Source of the DNA: Solirubrobacter soli DSM 22325
GTDB lineage: Bacteria > Actinomycetota > Thermoleophilia > Solirubrobacterales > Solirubrobacteraceae
Direction of reading: 5' to 3'
Assembly: GCF_000423665.1 (NCBI RefSeq)
Contig: NZ_KE384071.1
Span: 248,001 to 312,000 of the forward strand
Length of the DNA: 64,000 bases
The position numbers and the translations under genes are program-made. Of this stretch, positions 42,393 through 51,433 are shown piece after piece (positions within the stretch are counted from its first letter, which is position 1; the number at the start of each line of letters is the position of its first letter). Below the pieces are notes generated by a model that had not been told where the DNA came from, ran no database searches, and saw only the letters and a list, made by a program, of their open reading frames with translations.

Positions 42393-45379
42393 CGCTTGGC
42401 CCCGCGGAGCGTGACCGCGAGCGTGCGCGGGGTGCCGTCGACCGTCAGCGTGACCTTCGCCGCCAGGGACCCGTGGCGCTTGAGGGAGCGGCGCTGGGCC
42501 GTCGTGAGCGTCATGCGGACGGTCGCCTGGGCGGTGAACGACGCGGTGCGGCGGACGCCGGCCGCGGTCAGGGTCAGGCGTCCGGCGCAGGCGCACTTGA
42601 TCGTCAGCGTGACCCGGCCGCGGGAGTCGACCGAGAGGGTGCGGCTCGCCAGGCCCGGGATCGGCCTCGCGGGCGTCGGTGTTGGCGTCGGCGAAGCCGT
42701 GGGGGTCGGGGAGACCGTCGGCACCGCGGTTGCGGTCGGCTCAGGCGACGCCGTCGCCGTTGCCGTTGCCGTCGCCGTGGCCGTGGCCGTGGCCGTCGGG
42801 GTGGGCGTCGGCGTGGCGGTCGGCTCCGGCTCCGGGGCGTCCGGCTTGTCGCCCGCGAGCAGCGCGACCGTCACCTCGCCCGCACGGGTGCGGCCGAAGC
42901 GCAGCGCGAAGTCGGCGCCGATCGCGAGGTCGTCGGTGCCGTTGCCGTCGACGTCGCCGACGTTGGCCACCTGGCGGCCGAAGCGCTCCCCCGCGGTCAC
43001 GCCGTCGAGCGTCGAGCCCGCGGTGCCGAGCGTGGCGAGCGACCGGTAGCGGGTCGTGTCGGCGAGGTTCGCCGGGATGATCGCCGAGACGCCGCCGGTG
43101 TTGTTGAGCGGCAGCGTGGTGAGGTCCGCGACGCCGTAGACGATCCAGGCGCGGCCGGCGCTCCCGGCGCCGTACCCACCCACGAGCACGTCGCCGAGGC
43201 CGTCGTGGTTGACGTCGCCCGCCGGCGCGACGCCATAGCCCGTGGAGGAGCCCGGCTCGCCGAGGATGCGGAAGCCGCGGGTCCCGAGCGCGGCGCTGTC
43301 GAGCATCGCGCCGTCGACCACCGCCGAGCCGTAGATCACGTACGCGGCGTCGCTGTTGGCCGCGGCGGTCGAGTCCGCGCCCAGCGCGATGTCATCGAAG
43401 CCGTCGCCGTTGACGTCGCCGAGCGGCGCCACGCCGATCCCAAGCCGGTGGCCGGCGAAGGCCCCGCCGACCGCGAACAGCGAGGTGCCCGCCACGTCGA
43501 GGTCGATCAGCCCGCGCTTGGTCCCGCTGACCACGTAGGCGGCGCCGGACGCGGTCGAACGCCCGAAGGCCACGGCCGTGTAGGCGCCGATCGCGAGATC
43601 GTCCACGCCGTCGCCGTTGACGTCCCCGCCCGGGGTGACGACCGACAGGCGGCCGGAGGACGGCGCCACGATCGTCGCCAGCGTCGCGGTCCCCGCGTCC
43701 TGCGTCGACGTCGTCGCCTTGCCGGGGAGCAGGTAGGCGCGGCCGGCGCTCGAGCGCACCGGCGTCACGTCGGTCGAGTCGGCGGTGTTGGCGAACACGA
43801 GGATGTCGTCCTTGCCGTCGCCGTCGACGTCGCCGACGCCGGTGACCTGATAGCCGAAGTGGTCGTACTCGACCGCGTTCGGCGCGACGATCCGGTAGCC
43901 GCGCGTGCCGAGCAGCTTCAAATCCAGCGGCCCCGCGTCCGGCAGGTCCTCGGCGCCGAACACGACGTAGGCGGCGCCGCGCGGCGCGTTGATCCCGGCC
44001 GGTCGCCCGTCGTACTCGTACGCCCAGGCGCCGATCAGCAGGTCGTCGATGCCGTCGCCGTTGACGTCACCCGCGCAGCCGACGCCGGTGCCGGTCTGGG
44101 CGCGTTCCTTCTCACCCTCGATCCGGATCGCCCGCCCCGCGACGGGCGCGGCGAGGTCGCTGGAGCCGAAGCGCGGCCCGCCGAACGCCACGTAGGTCGC
44201 GCCCTCCCACGAGGACTCGGCCGGCTTGACCGACCACAGCGAGGCGCCGCCGATGACGTCGGAGTAGCCGTCGCCGTTGAGGTCGCAGCCACCGGTGGTC
44301 AGCGCGGCGCCGAGGTTGTCGCTGCCGTCGCCGTTCAAGCGCGCGACCGGCACCTCGGCGAACGCGAACGGGGAGAACGGGTCGCTGTCGGTGCCCGTGC
44401 CGAGCCAGCCGTCGACGCGGGCGACGATCGGGGAGCCGGCGAGGTTCGACGCGCCGAGCTCGAGCGTCGCGGTGCGCCACCCGGGATCGCCGCTGCGGGT
44501 GACGGCCAGCGTGCAGCTCGTCCCCGGGGCGACCGTCTTGCGCGAGCAGGCGTCGGCGCCGATCGTGAAGCCCGCAGCGATCTTCGCCGTCCCGAGCCTG
44601 AGCGCCTCGTTGCCCGAGTTGCGCACCATGAAGGTCTGCGGCCCCGCCGTCAGGTCCGCCACCGCGGGCGACACCGCCGCAACCGCCTCGGTCCCCGTGC
44701 CGCTCAGCGCGATCAGGTTCGGCTTGTGGCCGGCGATCGTCACGAAGCCGGTCTTGACGCCGCCCGACGTCGGCGCGAAGGAGACCTCGACCTCGCACGA
44801 GGCGCCCGCGGCGAGCGTCTTGGACCCGCACCCGTCGACACCCTTGACGTACTGCGACGGCGCCGCGACCGCGCCGAGCGGGTAGTCCTCGGCTCCCTCG
44901 TTGGTGATGCGCAGCGTGCGCTTGACGGTCGTCCCGACGTGCAGATCGCCCCAGTCGACCGAGGTCGCCGCCGTGAGCTTGCGGCCGAACCCGGTGATCG
45001 CACCCGTGGTGAAGGTCGGGCCGTTCGTGACCGTCGTCAGCGTCACCGACTTCGGGCCGGTCGACGTCGGCTTGAAGCCGACGATCACCGTGCAGGTCTC
45101 GCTCTTGGCCAGCGGGTTCGCCTGCCCGCGGGTCGCGCACGTCCCGGTGACCTCGAACTGGGAGACGTCGGCGCCGCTGAGCGTGCTCGACACGACCCAC
45201 AGCGGCTCGTCGCCGGTGTTCGTGACGAGCCAGGAGCGGCTGGCGGGCGTCGTGCCCGTGTTGATCTGCGTGTCGCCGGCTGCGTACGTGCCGGACGGGC
45301 CGGTCCCGGTCGGGTCGGCGGAGGCTGGGGCCGCGACCAGGAGCGAAGCGAGGGCGGCAAGTAGGACAGTCTTTGTCAA
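42389..45379 (-). CDS. secreted FG-GAP (integrin-alpha-like) repeat protein
   Basis: This 996-residue protein uses TTG 45379 behind AAGGG and has a signal peptide (TVLLAALASLLVAAPASADP). Two or three abnormal-spindle-like beta domains lie at about residues 20-325, with paired Cys such as GCGSKTLAAGASCEVEVSF. About seven FG-GAP blades follow, each with a Ca-binding DVNGDGxDDLxIGA motif (GDVNGDGIDDLLIGAW, GDVDGDGKDDILVF, GDVNGDGFDDIALGA). A Thr/Ala/Pro linker encoded by hexanucleotide repeats joins a C-terminal beta domain with a CAC motif. Likely a calcium-dependent surface propeller for adhesion or binding. Its stop overlaps the next gene's start. Confidence 0.88.
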   Translation of the reverse strand: MTKTVLLAALASLLVAAPASADPTGTGPSGTYAAGDTQINTGTTPASRSWLVTNTGDEPLWVVSSTLSGADVSQFEVTGTCATRGQANPLAKSETCTVIVGFKPTSTGPKSVTLTTVTNGPTFTTGAITGFGRKLTAATSVDWGDLHVGTTVKRTLRITNEGAEDYPLGAVAAPSQYVKGVDGCGSKTLAAGASCEVEVSFAPTSGGVKTGFVTIAGHKPNLIALSGTGTEAVAAVSPAVADLTAGPQTFMVRNSGNEALRLGTAKIAAGFTIGADACSRKTVAPGTSCTLAVTRSGDPGWRTATLELGASNLAGSPIVARVDGWLGTGTDSDPFSPFAFAEVPVARLNGDGSDNLGAALTTGGCDLNGDGYSDVIGGASLWSVKPAESSWEGATYVAFGGPRFGSSDLAAPVAGRAIRIEGEKERAQTGTGVGCAGDVNGDGIDDLLIGAWAYEYDGRPAGINAPRGAAYVVFGAEDLPDAGPLDLKLLGTRGYRIVAPNAVEYDHFGYQVTGVGDVDGDGKDDILVFANTADSTDVTPVRSSAGRAYLLPGKATTSTQDAGTATLATIVAPSSGRLSVVTPGGDVNGDGVDDLAIGAYTAVAFGRSTASGAAYVVSGTKRGLIDLDVAGTSLFAVGGAFAGHRLGIGVAPLGDVNGDGFDDIALGADSTAAANSDAAYVIYGSAVVDGAMLDSAALGTRGFRILGEPGSSTGYGVAPAGDVNHDGLGDVLVGGYGAGSAGRAWIVYGVADLTTLPLNNTGGVSAIIPANLADTTRYRSLATLGTAGSTLDGVTAGERFGRQVANVGDVDGNGTDDLAIGADFALRFGRTRAGEVTVALLAGDKPDAPEPEPTATPTPTPTATATATATATATATASPEPTATAVPTVSPTPTASPTPTPTPARPIPGLASRTLSVDSRGRVTLTIKCACAGRLTLTAAGVRRTASFTAQATVRMTLTTAQRRSLKRHGSLAAKVTLTVDGTPRTLAVTLRGAKR
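42750..42797. repeat. GCCGTN hexanucleotide microsatellite
   Basis: Eight consecutive GCCGTN hexamers encode alternating Thr-Ala in the linker of the FG-GAP protein. The number of units can change in frame by slippage, so the linker length could vary between strains. Confidence 0.7.
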
Positions 45380-45409
45380 GGTGCCCTTACATTACCGCCC
45401 TCCCCAAGG

Positions 45410-47407
45410 CTACGGAGACGTTGTTGACAGCGTGAACGTCAACGTCTTCGAGTACGTCCCGGTCCGCAGCGCGTCGCCCGCGTCGATGTGCTGCTTGAAG
45501 TCGACCGCGACGCTCTCGTTGCTGGTCGGCCCCGACCACGCCGCCTTGCTGAAGCTCACCGCCACCGGCGTCTTGAGCGCGAACGCGCCGTTGGTCAGCG
45601 TGCCGCCGTCCGTCGTGAGCGCGGCGTCCCCGGCCGTGCTGGTCACGGTCGCGGTCGTCGACGCCGTGTAGTCCTTCGTCACGCCCGGCGCGAAGGCGCC
45701 GAAGCTCGCCGGCGCGCCCAGCGTCAGCGCGAGCGTGGCCGGGACCGAGCCGCCGACCGTCGAGCCCGCCTCGGTGACGACCTTCAGCGGCGGCGCCTGG
45801 TCGGTCGCCTGGTGGCCGTTGCCGTCGGCGTTCGCGAGGCGCTCGAACGCGTAGGCCATCCCGACGAGCTTGTCGTCGTCCCACGCGCGACCGAGCAGCT
45901 GCAGGTTGATCGGCTGGCCGTGGTCGTTGCGGCCCGCGGGGAAGACCACGGTCGGGACGCCCGGGCCGGCGCCCGGCGTGTCGCGGCGGCCGAAGCTCGA
46001 CTTGCCGCCACCGCCGTCGTTGAGGCTGATGTCGCTCAGCAGGCCCGGGTAGACGACGGCGTCGACGCCCTGGTGGTCCGCGCCCGCGGTGTCGAGCCAG
46101 GTCTTCGTGTTCGCCTTGTACGCGACGCGATAGGCCCGCCGCGCGGCGAGCTCGTCGGCCGTCATCCGCGCCGCGGGTGCCACGTCGCAGGCGCTGATGT
46201 CCTGCCGCACGTACCAGACCTTCTTCTGCGAGCAGCTCACATCGACGGCGTTGCGGATGGCGAAGCCCTGCTCGGCCAGCTCGGGATGCGCGTCGATGTA
46301 CTGCATCCAGCCCTCCTGGGTGGTGTTGCCGGACGGGTTGTTCGCCGGCGCGCTCGGCGTGTTCGCCCCGCCCACGGTCGAACCCATCTCGACGATCGTC
46401 GCGCCCGCGTCGGTCAGATACTTGAGCGCCGCCTTGGACGCCTGGACCGTCCCCGTGGTGCCGAACGGGTCATCCCACGTAGAGGGGATGTAGCCGATCC
46501 GCTTCCCGCGCAGCGCGTTGACGTCGAGCACCGTCCGCCAGTCCGCCGGCCGCTCCGCGTCCGCCGGAGCCGTCGTGGGATCGGCGGGGTCGGTGCCCGT
46601 GACGACATTGAGCATGTCGGCGAGGTCGCCGACCGAGCGTGTCATCACGCCGCCGAAGTCGGTCAGCCACGACAGCGGCATGATCCCCGAGCCACTCTCG
46701 AGCCCGTCGGTGCCGCGCAGCGTCACCAGCGAGGCGCCCGAGGCGGGACCGTAGAGCGAGTCGCCGGTCTGCGAGCCGAGCGCGCCCGCCGCGAGGTTCG
46801 CCGCGACCGCCGTGGCCGAACCGCCGGACGACGCGATCGCCGACTTCGACGGCGCGAACGCGTTCCACACCTGACCCCACGGGTCGTTGGAGTAGTTGCC
46901 GGAGGTCGCGTACTCCTCCAAGGCGGCCTTGCCGATGATCACCGCGCCCGCCTCGCGCAGCTTGGCGACCTGGAACGCGTCGTTGCGCGGCCGGAAGCCC
47001 GCGAACGTCAACGAGCCGTTCGTCGTCGCCATGTCCTTGGTGTCGTAGAGGTTCTTGATCGCGATCGGGATGCCCAGGACCGGCGTCTTGGAGCCCGCCG
47101 CGCGCGCTTCGTCGGCCTTGCGCGCCTGCTCCATGGCGTCGGCGGCGACGATCTCGTAGGCGTTGAAGCCGAACTGGCCCTGGTCGTAGACCTTGATGCG
47201 GTCCAGGTACGCGCGGGTGATCGCCTGCGACGTCGTCAGCCCCGACTCCATGTCGGCGCGCATCTGCCCGATCGTCTTCTCGACCACGTCGTAGCCGGAC
47301 GTCGTCTCGGGCTTGACCGGCGCGGGCGCGGCGATCCGCGGGATCGTCCCGGCCGTGCACGGCAGGCCGGAGAAGTTGTCGACGGTGCACGCCTCGGCGG
47401 GCGTCAC
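45410..47407 (-). CDS. amidase-signature hydrolase with C-terminal surface domain
   Basis: An amidase-signature enzyme of 665 residues as read from GTG 47407. The Ser-cisSer-Lys machinery is visible: Lys in IPIAIKNLYDT, Ser in AIASSGGSATAVA, and the nucleophile Ser in LGSQTGDSLYGPAS (usual TGGS reads TGDS). VVFPAGRNDHGQPINLQLLG is the typical C-terminal amidase segment. Residues about 545-665 form an extra beta domain ending TGTYSKTLTFTLST that recurs in the protein at 53330. GTG 47407 lacks a Shine-Dalgarno. The same frame stays open to about 47455, where it continues the protein encoded upstream in another frame, so this is probably the 3' part of a frameshifted secreted amidase. Confidence 0.85.
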   Translation of the reverse strand: MTPAEACTVDNFSGLPCTAGTIPRIAAPAPVKPETTSGYDVVEKTIGQMRADMESGLTTSQAITRAYLDRIKVYDQGQFGFNAYEIVAADAMEQARKADEARAAGSKTPVLGIPIAIKNLYDTKDMATTNGSLTFAGFRPRNDAFQVAKLREAGAVIIGKAALEEYATSGNYSNDPWGQVWNAFAPSKSAIASSGGSATAVAANLAAGALGSQTGDSLYGPASGASLVTLRGTDGLESGSGIMPLSWLTDFGGVMTRSVGDLADMLNVVTGTDPADPTTAPADAERPADWRTVLDVNALRGKRIGYIPSTWDDPFGTTGTVQASKAALKYLTDAGATIVEMGSTVGGANTPSAPANNPSGNTTQEGWMQYIDAHPELAEQGFAIRNAVDVSCSQKKVWYVRQDISACDVAPAARMTADELAARRAYRVAYKANTKTWLDTAGADHQGVDAVVYPGLLSDISLNDGGGGKSSFGRRDTPGAGPGVPTVVFPAGRNDHGQPINLQLLGRAWDDDKLVGMAYAFERLANADGNGHQATDQAPPLKVVTEAGSTVGGSVPATLALTLGAPASFGAFAPGVTKDYTASTTATVTSTAGDAALTTDGGTLTNGAFALKTPVAVSFSKAAWSGPTSNESVAVDFKQHIDAGDALRTGTYSKTLTFTLSTTSP

Positions 47408-47456
47408 GCCGGCCAGGTCCGGCGTCGCCGCGAGCGCCGTCGCCGTCGCTTCGACC

Positions 47457-48284
47457 TTCAGCCGCGGAGGTCGCCGTCGTGACCCGCTGGCCGAGCACGA
47501 CGTAGTGCAGCAGCGACTTCACCGCGCCCGGCGCGAGCGTGAACGTGTTGACGTACGCCTGGAAGTTGCCCTCGTGCCCGCCATAGGCGAGTGGGTTGTT
47601 GAACGTGTCGTAGAGCCAGTTGCCGGTGAACGTCATCGCGCCGCCGAACGGCGCCGGCGTGCCGATCACGGTCGCCTGCGGCCCGCCCACGAGCGTCGTG
47701 CCGTTCAGCGGCGTGGCGACCTCGGCCCAGCTGTCGGCGCCGGTCACCGCGACGTCGCCGGAGGACGTGTTGACCATCGCGCTCGAGTTCGCGCCGGAGG
47801 CGCTGTACCCCGTCTGCCCGCCGAACGCGACCTTGACCGTGATCGGCGCGCCGGTGGTGTTGCGGAACGTGTCCAGCCACCGCGACCAGCTCGCCTGCCC
47901 CGCGGGAACGTCCTTCTTGACGTAGACGCTGCGGGCGATCTCGACCCCGCCGAGCGGCACCGCCGCGGTCGTCGCGAACCGGTCCACCCCGTCGAACGTC
48001 AGCCCGAACCCGCGCATCAGCTCGCCGTTGAAGCGCGGATTCGTGGATACGGAGACCTTGATCCCGCCGTACCCGTTGATCGTCGTGCTGTAGGCGGGGT
48101 TCTGCCCGGCACCGATCTGCGTGGCGCGGATCGAGCCCGTATCCACCCGCGGCGGCGCGACGTCCTGGAAGCCCCAGAACGTCCCGTTGGCGTCGGACAC
48201 GTAGTTGAACGCACTGCTCTGGCCCGCGGCGACGAGGGCCATGCCGGTCGCCAGCGCGACCGCCTGGACGAGGAATCGAGACAT
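47457..48284 (-). pseudogene. frameshifted N-terminal (signal and beta-domain) part of the secreted amidase
   Basis: From ATG 48284 a signal peptide (LVQAVALATGMALVAAGQSSA) and about 250 residues of beta-rich sequence (SDANGTFWGFQDVAPPRVDT, LMRGFGLTFDGVDRFATTAA) are read. After the LGQRVTTATSAAE segment (codon 276) the frame loses protein-like character. Moving by one base there gives VEATATALAATPDLAGVTPAE, which runs straight into the amidase. One extra G on the minus strand near 47456 would explain it. Joined, the product would be about 957 residues. A sequencing error, a recent mutation or programmed slippage are all possible. Confidence 0.65.
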
Positions 48285-48364
48285 GACGCGCCCATCCAAC
48301 CGATCGCGGCGCGGCTCCGATAGTGCCCACCGGTCGAGGCGATCTCGACCGGCGGGTGTGGAGA

Positions 48365-48835
48365 TCAGCCCACGCCGGGCGCGGGCGCGTACTCGCCGAG
48401 GAAGTCGGGGCCGACGATCTTCTGGCGCACGGCCTCCTGGCCGATGTAGCACGTCCATTCGCGGCCGTCGGAGCGCAGCGAGCGGCAGCCCCCGTTGACG
48501 TGCTTGGTCGCGTCGACGGTCGGCTCGACGGTCCCCTTCATGTCGGAGATCTCGGGGTCGTTGAACTTGCCGGCGACCGTGCAGTGGTACTCGACGCCCT
48601 CCTCGACCACCTCGCACTTGGGCGTGGTGCCGACGAGGAACTTCGTGCCGGCGGGCATCGAGCGCTCGACCTCCTCGGTGGAGAGCAGGCCGGCGGCGAG
48701 CGCGCCGCCGGGGACGAGGATGGCGAGCGCGACCGCGCCGCCGATGACGCGGCGGCGCCGGCTGGTGTGGCGGCGCAGGTCCTTGCGGGCGGCGCGCTCG
48801 AGGTCGTCGCCGATGGCGATCAGACGGTCGGTCAT
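48365..48835 (-). CDS. probable membrane anti-sigma-type protein
   Basis: The 156-residue protein starts in the stop of the ECF sigma gene (ATGA). A cytosolic N-terminus of about 27 residues, DRLIAIGDDLERAARKDLRR, precedes one membrane helix (VIGGAVALAILVPGGALAAG, about 30-49). An external domain of about 105 residues has four Cys (PKCEVVEEGVEYHC, NGGCRSLRSDGREWTCY) that could form disulfides. The cytosolic part is too short for a classic zinc anti-sigma (ZAS) fold and lacks HxxxCxxC. The gene order still makes a role as anti-sigma factor or signal receptor likely. The Cys-rich outer domain might sense redox state or copper. Confidence 0.72.
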   Translation of the reverse strand: MTDRLIAIGDDLERAARKDLRRHTSRRRRVIGGAVALAILVPGGALAAGLLSTEEVERSMPAGTKFLVGTTPKCEVVEEGVEYHCTVAGKFNDPEISDMKGTVEPTVDATKHVNGGCRSLRSDGREWTCYIGQEAVRQKIVGPDFLGEYAPAPGVG

Positions 48836-49341
48836 CGAGAGGTCCTTTGCTTGCGCAGGGCGGCGAGGCCGCGGTGGACGCGGACGCGCGCCGCGCCCGG
48901 TGTGGTGCCGAGGGTCGAGGCGATCTCGTCGTAACTGAGCTCGTCCACCACGCGCAGCCTGACCGCCTCGGGAACGTCGTCGTCGTCGAGGTTCTCCAGC
49001 CACGCCTCCTGCGGCGAGACGCTCACCGGCGTGACCTGCACGCCGAGGCGCTCGCGCGCGCGGGCCTCCAATGCCCGGCGGCGGACGGAGACCAGCAGGA
49101 CGTTGCGGGCGATCCCGAACAGCCAGGGGGCGGCCGAGCCGTCGCACTCGTCGCGGAACCGCTTGCGCACCAGCCACACCTGCGCGAACGTCTCGGCGGT
49201 CAGCTCGTGCGCGGCGTCCTCGTCGCGACAGCGCCGCTGGTGGTAGGCCAGGATGCGGTCGGCGTAGCGGTCGTACAGCTCGCGGAACGCGGCCGGATCC
49301 GTCCGGGCCGCGGCGAGCAGGGCAGCGTCACTTCGTTGCAC
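48832..49341 (-). CDS. ECF RNA polymerase sigma factor
   Basis: A 169-residue sigma-70 family ECF factor. Region 2 spans about residues 18-85 (FRELYDRYADRILAYHQRRC, ELTAETFAQVWLVRKRFRDE, APWLFGIARNVLL), and region 4 about 110-165 (VRLRVVDELSYDEIASTLGT, GAARVRVHRGLAALRK). GTG 49341 lies 5 bases after the YcnI stop, and its own stop overlaps the anti-sigma-like gene. It therefore sits at the end of the copper-handling operon and is probably expressed with it. It should direct RNA polymerase to a stress regulon, perhaps including its own operon. No Shine-Dalgarno is visible, in line with coupled translation. Confidence 0.9.
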   Translation of the reverse strand: MQRSDAALLAAARTDPAAFRELYDRYADRILAYHQRRCRDEDAAHELTAETFAQVWLVRKRFRDECDGSAAPWLFGIARNVLLVSVRRRALEARARERLGVQVTPVSVSPQEAWLENLDDDDVPEAVRLRVVDELSYDEIASTLGTTPGAARVRVHRGLAALRKQRTSR

Positions 49342-49346
49342 GCGGG

Positions 49347-49907
49347 TTAGATGTTGCGGCGGCGCCGCAGCGTTACAACCGCGATCACGCCGCCGACGGC
49401 GATCACGACCACGACGATCAGCGGCCACGGGAACCCACCGCCGTCGTCGGCCCCGCTCCCGCTCACGGTGCCGCCGCCGAGGTCGAGCACCGCGGCGGGG
49501 CGCTCGGCGTCGGCCGTCGGCTCCTGGATCCAGCGCACGACCTGCCCGTCGGCGTAGTACTGCAGCGCCTTGAAGACGAGCCGCGGCTGCTTCGGGAGCG
49601 GACCGAGCTTGACCTTGAAGTCCTCGGTGCGGCCCGGCTGGATGGAGACGCCCTCGTCCGCCGCCCACTGGATGCCGCCCGGGATCCGCGTGATCGTCCA
49701 GCCCTTCATCGGCTCGGCCTCGACCGGCACGCCGTCGGGGATGAAGACCTCGACCTTGACCGTCGCGGCGTCCTCGCGCTCATTCGGGGTGCGGAAGCGG
49801 AACTCGCCCGTCTGCCCCGGCCGCGAGGTCTCGGGGAGGACCGTGACGTGCGCGAGCGCCGGCGCCGGGGCCACGAGCAGGACGAGCAGCGCGAGCAGGA
49901 GCCTCAA
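49347..49907 (-). CDS. YcnI/DUF1775-family copper-related protein
   Basis: A 186-residue exported protein. The start TTG 49907 overlaps the CopC-CopD stop (TTGA). After the signal peptide (LLLALLVLLVAPAPALA) the mature protein begins HVTVLPETSRPGQTGEF, so a His is N-terminal, as in YcnI-type copper-binding domains. GWTITRIPGGIQWAADEG supplies the conserved Trp region. A C-terminal membrane helix (WPLIVVVVIAVGGVIAVV) ends in a basic RRRRN anchor. It is likely to be tethered outside the membrane and deliver or bind copper together with CopC-CopD encoded just upstream. Length and layout are normal for the family. Confidence 0.85.
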   Translation of the reverse strand: MRLLLALLVLLVAPAPALAHVTVLPETSRPGQTGEFRFRTPNEREDAATVKVEVFIPDGVPVEAEPMKGWTITRIPGGIQWAADEGVSIQPGRTEDFKVKLGPLPKQPRLVFKALQYYADGQVVRWIQEPTADAERPAAVLDLGGGTVSGSGADDGGGFPWPLIVVVVIAVGGVIAVVTLRRRRNI

Positions 49908-51433
49908 CGGATCTTCACCGGGACGTCGATGGTCTTCTCGTCGATGTCGCTCGTGCGGACGATCAGCCGCAGCGTCCAGTCCCCCGGCGACGGCACCGTG
50001 AGCGCGGTCGCGACGTAGTGGCCGGGCTCGGCGTTGGTGAGCTCGACCGGCAGGTTCTCCTCGCCCTTGCGCAGCCGGACCTCGAACTCGGGCGGGATGT
50101 AGAGCATGCCGTCGGGCTGCACGAGGTAGAAGTCGGCGACGTTCTGGCCCTGCTTGGCCGGTGTGACCTTGACCTCGGCGGTTCCGCCCTGCACGCCCTT
50201 GACCTTGACAGCGATCGGCTTGGAGTACTTCACCCGCGCCGGCGTGGCGTTCACGAGCCCGGCGGTCACGCCCAGCACGACGACGCCGAGCGCGACCTCG
50301 GCGAAGACGGTCCGTGCCAGCCGCGGGACCGCGCGGCGCGAGAACCACGCGAGCGCGACGATCGCGAGCACGACGCCGCTCTTGATCAGCAGCAGCCGGC
50401 CGAACTCGGTCCCGGGCAGCGCGGCGAGCTCGCCCGCCTGGCGCCACGCCAGATACACGCCGGTGACGCCGAGCGCGACGAAGCACCCGAGCGCGAGCTG
50501 CGAGAACCGCGGCAGCGCCTCACGGACCGGCGGGACGGCGATCAGCGCGGCGAGGCCGCCGAACCAGAGCGCCATCGCGAGCAGGTGGACCGTCGCCGCC
50601 GGCACGCCGAGCCACGTCTGCACGCCCGTGCGCGAGTGGTCGGTGAGCGTCCACGTCAGCGCCAGCGCGACGGCGCACGCGCCGAACGCGACCCGGTTGA
50701 CCTGCGGGCGCGCGACGAGCCACGTGAAGACCAGCGCCAACACGATCCGCGCCAGCAGCGCCAACCCGAAGTCGGTCGACAACGAGAACCGCAGCAGCGA
50801 CGGCTTGAACGCATCGAACAGGCCGCCACCGGTCGTGTACGGACCCTGCAGGAGCAGCAGCGAGACCGAGCCCAACATCAGCGCGCCCACCGAGACCGCG
50901 AGGAACAGCCGCCCGCGCGGGCTCACGGACCCGGCCAGGAACAGCACCACGACCGCGCCGCCGACCGCCAGCGCGAAGCCGATGAACGACAGCGCCCGCG
51001 CGATGCCGTCGGCCGCCTTGACGACCCCGCTGGACGCGCCCGGCGCACGCGCCGTCACGAGCGCTGACGGCTGCCCGATCGAGAACGAGAACGCGCCGGA
51101 GACCGGATGCGAGTCCGCCGACGTGACCCGCCAGGCGACCACGTACGTGCCGTCCTTCAGGCCCGGCGGGAGCTTGAGCACCGCGGTCTGGCGGTCGCGG
51201 TGGGCGGCCTTGGGCGTGTCGATCGTCTTGCCGGTCGCGTCGAGCAGCCGCACCGAGTTCGGGCCGAGGTCGACCGGCTCGCTCCAGCGGATCGTGACCT
51301 CGCTCGGCTGCTTGCCCACGACCGAGCGGTCCGCGGGCGTGACGCGCACGATCGTCGCGTGCGCGCCGGCCACGGCGGGCAGGACCGCCATCCACACCAG
51401 CGCGGCCAGCAGGCCGCGCGCCACCACCTTCAT
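49904..51433 (-). CDS. CopC-CopD fusion copper protein (YcnJ-like)
   Basis: A 509-residue protein with a signal peptide (LLAALVWMAVLPAVAGA) and a mature N-terminal His (HATIVRVTPADRSVVG) as in CopC, where it ligates Cu(II). SADSHPVSGAFSFSI provides further ligands. The CopC domain ends near residue 125 and about eight helices of CopD follow (residues 135-405), with HLLAMALWFGGLAALI a typical CopD segment. A C-terminal extracytoplasmic beta region of about 115 residues follows. Role: copper binding outside and probable import. ATG 51433 overlaps the upstream lipoprotein stop (ATGA), and its stop overlaps the YcnI start. Confidence 0.88.
   Translation of the reverse strand: MKVVARGLLAALVWMAVLPAVAGAHATIVRVTPADRSVVGKQPSEVTIRWSEPVDLGPNSVRLLDATGKTIDTPKAAHRDRQTAVLKLPPGLKDGTYVVAWRVTSADSHPVSGAFSFSIGQPSALVTARAPGASSGVVKAADGIARALSFIGFALAVGGAVVVLFLAGSVSPRGRLFLAVSVGALMLGSVSLLLLQGPYTTGGGLFDAFKPSLLRFSLSTDFGLALLARIVLALVFTWLVARPQVNRVAFGACAVALALTWTLTDHSRTGVQTWLGVPAATVHLLAMALWFGGLAALIAVPPVREALPRFSQLALGCFVALGVTGVYLAWRQAGELAALPGTEFGRLLLIKSGVVLAIVALAWFSRRAVPRLARTVFAEVALGVVVLGVTAGLVNATPARVKYSKPIAVKVKGVQGGTAEVKVTPAKQGQNVADFYLVQPDGMLYIPPEFEVRLRKGEENLPVELTNAEPGHYVATALTVPSPGDWTLRLIVRTSDIDEKTIDVPVKIR

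Noticed and set aside
42473..45364. 963-residue plus-strand open frame opposite the FG-GAP gene
   Set aside because: No motifs and biased composition; the minus-strand frame has textbook FG-GAP repeats.
46470..47456. Continuation of the signal-bearing frame into the amidase region as a separate 600-residue gene
   Set aside because: After about 47456 that frame turns Arg/Asp/Gly-rich, whereas the other frame encodes an intact amidase.
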